Assembly: GCA_052145115.1 (NCBI GenBank)
Contig: JBKQPG010000077.1
Span: 1-64,000, forward strand
DNA: 64,000 nucleotides
Source of the DNA: CAIVVT01 sp052145115
GTDB taxonomy: Bacteria; Acidobacteriota; Terriglobia; Bryobacterales; Bryobacteraceae
Reading direction: 5' to 3'
Shown here in pieces: positions 60,149-64,000 of the stretch. Each line of letters opens with the position of its first letter. Position 1 is the stretch's first letter. A program made the position numbers and the translations under genes. The notes under the pieces were generated by a model. It was not told where the DNA came from, did no database searches, and worked only from the letters and a program-made list of their open reading frames with translations.

Positions 60149-60214
60149 ACCTGCTACACGACGCTAAGGCAAGCGTCGTTGTTCCGAGGAAACCGCTCAG
60201 TCAGGGCCGGCCGC

Positions 60215-60856
60215 TCAGCGGCTGTCTTTCCAATGCAGCTCGGCGTCCGAGCGCCGCACGTAATTGGCGTCGATCCCGACCGGGTCCTGCAGCCGCGTTC
60301 CGGCCAGCCGCCCAATCGCCCCGGCCAGCCCGCGCGGCGTCAGCGTGACCGGCCGCTCGCCCAACGCCATGGCGAACGGTGCCGCGTCGGGCGTCAGCAA
60401 TTCGGCCTCCGGGGGCAGGGAAGCGAGCCACTCGGGTAGCGGCTGCGCTCTCTCGGGCCGCACAGCTTCGAGCTTCGAATCATACAGCGCGCCGTAGATC
60501 TCGCCCCGCCGGGCATCGAAAAATGGCGCCCTCAGCTCCGCCGTTCCGGACGCCGCCATGGCCTGCAGGTTCGAGATCCCCGCCGCCTTGAGCCCCGCCG
60601 TCTCGGCCAGCCCCTTCGCCGCGGCCAGGCCCACGCGCACGCCCGTGAAAGAACCCGGCCCCGCCCCCGCCGCATAGCCCGTGACTTCGCCGACGCGCCA
60701 CTGATGGCGCTCCATCAGCCGCAGCAGTTGCGGGAACAGGATGTGCGCAAAGCCGTCCGCACTGTGCAGCAGGATTTCTTCCACCACCCGGCCGTCCTCC
60801 ACCAGCGCCAGGCTGCCGAACTCACTCGTCGTGTCGATGGCCACGATCCGCGTCAC
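60215..60856 (-). CDS. tsaB: TsaB, tRNA threonylcarbamoyladenosine (t6A37) biosynthesis protein
   Basis: 213 residues, ASKHA fold. Signatures: IVAIDTTSEFGSLALVEDG, then HILFPQLLRLME, AAGAGPGSFTGVRVGLAAAKGLA (the GPGSFTGVR motif of TsaB) and FFDARRGEIYGALY. TsaB is the inactive scaffold partner of TsaD in the bacterial t6A complex. Start ATG 60856 overlaps the stop of the upstream glycosidase-like gene (ATGA), an unexpected partner. A tRNA-Thr lies in the window but is unrelated in location. Confidence 0.92.
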   Translation of the reverse strand: MTRIVAIDTTSEFGSLALVEDGRVVEEILLHSADGFAHILFPQLLRLMERHQWRVGEVTGYAAGAGPGSFTGVRVGLAAAKGLAETAGLKAAGISNLQAMAASGTAELRAPFFDARRGEIYGALYDSKLEAVRPERAQPLPEWLASLPPEAELLTPDAAPFAMALGERPVTLTPRGLAGAIGRLAGTRLQDPVGIDANYVRRSDAELHWKDSR

Positions 60857-62637
60857 GGCCCGGCCCTCGTCACTGGAAACACGACGTCCAGCGCATACAG
60901 CTTACCCGCCGCGTTCAGCCCCTCGATGCGCATGTTGAGGACGCCGCTGGCGCTCACCAGCATTTCGCGCGGAACGTTCAGCGTCCCCGCATTGCCCGTC
61001 CCCAGCACCCGCATCCCCGACCCGTCCAGCACCACTTCGCCCGCCAACATGTACATCATCCGCCGCGTGCCCTTCGTTTCACGTTTCAACCGGATCTCGA
61101 ACGGCGTCGCCTGTCCCGCCACCAGCGTTGTGGTGTCCGGCGTGGGCGTCACCAGCTGAAAAGGAATCTTGGCCGGATCGGTTTCCACTTCCTGCAACTG
61201 GTTGGGCTGCGACTCGAACTTGTAGCTCTTGGCCATGCCCGCCTTGTGGCCGTCCCGAGATAGGTGCAGAATCCAGTCGTGCGAACGGTCCGGCGGCTCG
61301 CCGGTAAACTCGTCGCCTTTCCAATCCTTCTTCTCCTGAATGCGCTCCCCGGTCGCCGGGTTGATCCAGTAAACGTCGTAGCTGTGCTTTTCGACGAAAA
61401 GGCTCAGCGGCCCCGGCTTCTCGATGTACACCAGGTACTCCACGCCGGACAACGCCACCGCGCGTCCGCCATCCAGTTCGAAGTACGGCTCCAGCTCCCA
61501 GTAGCGCGCCTGCGCGAGCGTCTCAGCCCAGGTCCGCATGGCTGTGGTCTCGGCGCTGTCGATCTGGGCAATCCGCGACACCGGCCACTCCCCGCTCATC
61601 GTGGCGTCCCACAGCCCTTTGCGAAACGCCGCCCCTGTCGACCCCGCCGCAAACCCCGTGCTCACCAGCGGCAGCGGGTACTGCTGGTGCTCAATCGCGC
61701 CGATGGCCGGATCGGGCGAGTTCTCGATCACGTGCGACATCCATTTGTCGCCCAGCAGCGGCGACGAGGTGACCAGCGCACCGCAACTGCCCGGGTGGTT
61801 GTAGGGATCGAAGCGCCGCAGCGCCCCCCCCAGCTCGCGGATTACGTTGCGCCCGCTGGCCGCTCCCTCGAACGCGGCGGCGATCTCCCAACTCACGTTG
61901 TACGCGGCGTAGCGCCCCACCACATAGCGCAGAAAGCGCTCGCGCTGCGCCCACGTCGGAAACACGCGCTCGAGGGTGGCCGCATCTGGGGCCAGCACCA
62001 GGTCCACCACCAGGCCGTGCTGGTCCAGCGCTTTCATCCGTGCGTCGAGTTCCACGAAATACGCCTGATTCGGCTGGTCCGGCGCGGTAAACGGCTGGGC
62101 CCCCGGCGCCATGATCAGCCCGCGCAGATGCGTGAACTTCTGCTCCGCCCGCGCCGCCGCGAGCCGTTCGAAGGCGCCCCGCTCCATGGTGAACAGGTCG
62201 GCATGATCGTCGCCCATCCACAAATGCGGCTTAAGGCTCTGCGGGTGCATCCAGAAGTGCAGGTTCGCCGCGCGCAGAAAGCCTTCGCGGCTGCTCTCGG
62301 TCGCCGTGATCTGGCCTTCCTTGCCCTCCAGTTCCGCCAGGTTCCCCGTTAGGCGCCAGGTCCACGCCCCCGTCTCGTCCGGCGTGAAGCGGATCGCCAT
62401 GCGCCGCCCGCCATCCCAGTAAGCCGGCAGGCGGTAGGTGCGGTACCCCGGGGCGGGGGAACGGAATTCGCCCCACAGGTCGACGCTCGCCACGGGGTTC
62501 GGGTGCGCTCTCAGCGCGGCGTCGCTCAATTCAAAGGCGATCTCGCAGGGCGTCCATGTCGGGGTCGTCTGGCAACCGGTCTCGGCCCGCGCCACGCCCG
62601 CCAGCAACGTCAGCAACACCACTCCCGTAAACCGCAT
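60853..62637 (-). CDS. Exported DUF5060/DUF4038-like glycoside hydrolase-type protein
   Basis: 594 residues with signal MRFTGVVLLTLLAGVARA. N-terminal beta-sandwich (about 25-115) resembles DUF5060: WGEFRSPAPGYRTYRLPAYW, RFTPDETGAWTWRLTG. The middle part (about 120-400) is TIM-barrel-like: HLWMGDDHADLF, KFTHLRGLIMAPG, VDLVLAPDAA, NVSWEIAAAFEG and LVSTGFAAG, as in apiosidase-like DUF4038 proteins. In place of the usual EIGNE-type acid/base the sequence reads WEIAAAFEG, so the catalytic Glu is uncertain. C-terminal beta domain to residue 594. It is translationally coupled to tsaB. Confidence 0.7.
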   Translation of the reverse strand: MRFTGVVLLTLLAGVARAETGCQTTPTWTPCEIAFELSDAALRAHPNPVASVDLWGEFRSPAPGYRTYRLPAYWDGGRRMAIRFTPDETGAWTWRLTGNLAELEGKEGQITATESSREGFLRAANLHFWMHPQSLKPHLWMGDDHADLFTMERGAFERLAAARAEQKFTHLRGLIMAPGAQPFTAPDQPNQAYFVELDARMKALDQHGLVVDLVLAPDAATLERVFPTWAQRERFLRYVVGRYAAYNVSWEIAAAFEGAASGRNVIRELGGALRRFDPYNHPGSCGALVTSSPLLGDKWMSHVIENSPDPAIGAIEHQQYPLPLVSTGFAAGSTGAAFRKGLWDATMSGEWPVSRIAQIDSAETTAMRTWAETLAQARYWELEPYFELDGGRAVALSGVEYLVYIEKPGPLSLFVEKHSYDVYWINPATGERIQEKKDWKGDEFTGEPPDRSHDWILHLSRDGHKAGMAKSYKFESQPNQLQEVETDPAKIPFQLVTPTPDTTTLVAGQATPFEIRLKRETKGTRRMMYMLAGEVVLDGSGMRVLGTGNAGTLNVPREMLVSASGVLNMRIEGLNAAGKLYALDVVFPVTRAGP

Positions 62638-62688
62638 ACGACCAGTTTACAGTCGGCGGAATTGGGCCTCGCAAGAAACTGGCACGCT

Positions 62689-63111
62689 TCAGGCCGCTTG
62701 CGCGTGGTTGGTCCGCGGGGCCTCGGCGTGCGCCAGCCGCAACCGTCGCGAAAGCGCCGACGCGCCGCCCGCCAGCAGCAGCCCGAGAGCGAACCACACC
62801 TGCCAATGCGACAGCACGCCAGCATTGAACGGGAATCCCCACGACAGTCCCAGATCGCTGGCAATGCGCCACACCGCCAGCCCCACCGCCACCGTCGCCA
62901 GCCGCGTCTGCAGCAGAATCATCGATTCCAGCCTGCTCTGCGACCAGCGGCTCGCGTGCGCCGCAGGCGGCGTCTCGATGGCTGCGTCCTCCTCATCCCA
63001 AAACGCGGCGCGCAGCTCTGGCGAAATCTCCGACCAGCGCTCATACGCAGCCTTCGTTTGAATTGTTAGACTCCTCCGGGAAGATGGGCGATATACTAAT
63101 TTAATTGTCAT
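62689..63111 (-). CDS. Hypothetical inner-membrane protein with two spans
   Basis: 140 residues from ATG 63111 (an upstream start at 63159 adds 16 poorly supported residues). N-terminal 60 residues are soluble and charged (YERWSEISPELRAAFWDEED), followed by two hydrophobic segments (ATVAVGLAVWRIASDLGLSWG and WQVWFALGLLLAGGASAL). This resembles small accessory membrane proteins encoded near anti-sigma or ECF systems, but no specific motif is present. No family recognised. Confidence 0.55.
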   Translation of the reverse strand: MTIKLVYRPSSRRSLTIQTKAAYERWSEISPELRAAFWDEEDAAIETPPAAHASRWSQSRLESMILLQTRLATVAVGLAVWRIASDLGLSWGFPFNAGVLSHWQVWFALGLLLAGGASALSRRLRLAHAEAPRTNHAQAA

Positions 63112-63394
63112 ATCCACAAAGGCCCTAGCGAGCCTTTCCTCCGACCAAAACACTCCCACTTACTATCTATTCTACTCATTTCGATGCATTTCGCCGTATA
63201 AAGTTTCATTCACACATCGCGCCCGCTCAACTCAGGATTGTCAACGTACGCTCGCCTCTTCGCGGTCCCTATCTCTGTATCGGCCTTCCGGCCGTTCACA
63301 ATAGGGGAGGCCCGGAATTTTGTGGCCTTCGGATGGCAATCCGAGTCAGGCCATGCTCTTAGCTCCCGCCGCGGCATCTACGCCGGATGCGCAG

Positions 63395-64000
63395 CTACCG
63401 CGCCTTCACCTTGAACCCCGTGCCTGGAGCCGGTTCAAAATAGCCGCGCCGGCTTGAAACTTCGTAGCCCGGCCGCGTCAATGCCAGTTGCACTTCGTGG
63501 AACCGGTCCCGTGTGGGCGGCACGCCGCGCGGATAGAACCCCAGCAGATATTGTGTTCGCAAATCTCTTAGGATCTCCCCGAACGCATTGTCCAGCTCCT
63601 TCTGCGTCCCGGGCAGGAACGCCCGCCCGCCCGTCGAGCCGGACAGCGAGATCAGCGCGTGTTCGCCTCCCGTGTTGCGCCCCGGATCCTCGGCCACCGG
63701 CACGATGATCACGGCGTACACGATGGCATCCGCCGTGTGGGCCGCCTCCAGGGCCTGTTGGTAGTTGTTTTTCGAAAACGTGTCCCCGCCGTCGGTCACT
63801 ATGATCGCCACGTGGCGGCCGCCGCGCGCCGCCAGATCGTGTGCACTCAGCGCGATGGCGTCGTACAGGGCCGTCGCCCCGTCGCTCACCAGCCGCGCCA
63901 GCGTCCGCTCCACCCGCTCGGCGCTGCGCGTCCACCCGGTCTCCTGCGTCACCACGGCGTTGAATGAATAGAGAGCCGCGCTATCGTCGGCATTACCGCC
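63395..64000 (-). CDS. VWFA domain protein of the acidobacterial type (5' part beyond window)
   Basis: The frame is open through the right edge; about 201 C-terminal residues are visible. VWA/MIDAS-type elements: DGATALYDAIALSAHDLAAR (MIDAS Thr loop), HVAIIVTDGGDTFSKN (MIDAS Asp), then LISLSGSTGGRAFLPG. It ends with FKVKAR after RRGYFEPAP, a common ending of VWFA-related acidobacterial proteins (TIGR03436), which are usually secreted. The first MIDAS motif (DxSxS) must lie upstream, outside the window. Role unknown; metal-dependent adhesion is inferred. Confidence 0.85.
   Translation of the reverse strand, partial: GGNADDSAALYSFNAVVTQETGWTRSAERVERTLARLVSDGATALYDAIALSAHDLAARGGRHVAIIVTDGGDTFSKNNYQQALEAAHTADAIVYAVIIVPVAEDPGRNTGGEHALISLSGSTGGRAFLPGTQKELDNAFGEILRDLRTQYLLGFYPRGVPPTRDRFHEVQLALTRPGYEVSSRRGYFEPAPGTGFKVKAR

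Overview
GC-rich (roughly 60-65% by eye) bacterial chromosome segment. The family mix suggests Acidobacteriota, probably Bryobacterales/Solibacteraceae: an acidobacterial-type VWFA protein at the right edge, a Ser/Thr kinase fused to a TolB/WD40-like propeller, DUF1080 and DUF2961 secreted proteins, several TIM-barrel sugar isomerase-like proteins, and palindromic dispersed repeats. This placement is inference from gene content; no phylogenetic marker was tested. No complete insertion sequence, prophage or CRISPR array is visible.

Layout. 1-1.9 kb: end of an unknown gene, then a decayed zone with a frameshifted sigma-factor-like pseudogene facing a truncated NucS/DUF91-like 5' fragment. 1.9-10.5 kb: a sugar isomerase-like protein, a matrixin-type secreted protease with its translationally coupled partner, an Nramp metal transporter fused to a universal-stress domain, and a URO-D family protein abutting a RhaT-like permease. 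10.6-16 kb: a receptor-type Ser/Thr kinase, DUF1080 protein, heptose-7-phosphate kinase and a MITE-like repeat family. 16-30.5 kb: a surface-glycan/lipid region with glycosyltransferases, methyltransferases, an FAD oxidoreductase, a GtrA fusion, a GT-C-like membrane protein, two TylF-like methyltransferases, and a lower-GC cassette of ACP, ketoreductase, KAS III and acyltransferase genes followed by a polysaccharide deacetylase. 30.7 kb: tRNA-Thr(UGU).

31-36.9 kb: a coiled-coil membrane protein, an NtrC-type two-component system coupled to a proline-rich lipoprotein-like gene, and a YxWxxGxY-repeat protein. 37-48 kb: a full Kdp potassium-uptake locus with an unusual layout. The histidine-kinase core of KdpD and KdpE form one unit; after a 1.1-kb spacer the transport operon follows (USP-like protein, 27-residue membrane peptide, KdpF, KdpA, KdpB, KdpC), and it ends with two separate tandem proteins that each correspond to the missing KdpD N-terminal sensor half. 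Three 11-bp direct repeats just upstream of the operon are candidate KdpE sites.

48-64 kb: carbohydrate use and housekeeping. It holds a second isomerase-like protein, a glycosidase-SGNH hydrolase fusion, a sodium:solute symporter, a coupled galactokinase/nucleotidyltransferase pair, a glutamate dehydrogenase-family enzyme, a DUF2961 protein, an aquaporin, TsaB coupled to a DUF5060-type glycosidase-like protein, and the 3' part of a VWFA-domain gene running off the edge.

Most interesting candidates: the split, duplicated KdpD sensor; the low-GC acyl-carrier cassette inside the glycan cluster; the MITE-like family with perfect 18-bp ends; and three unexplained GACA/TGTC-type palindromes.
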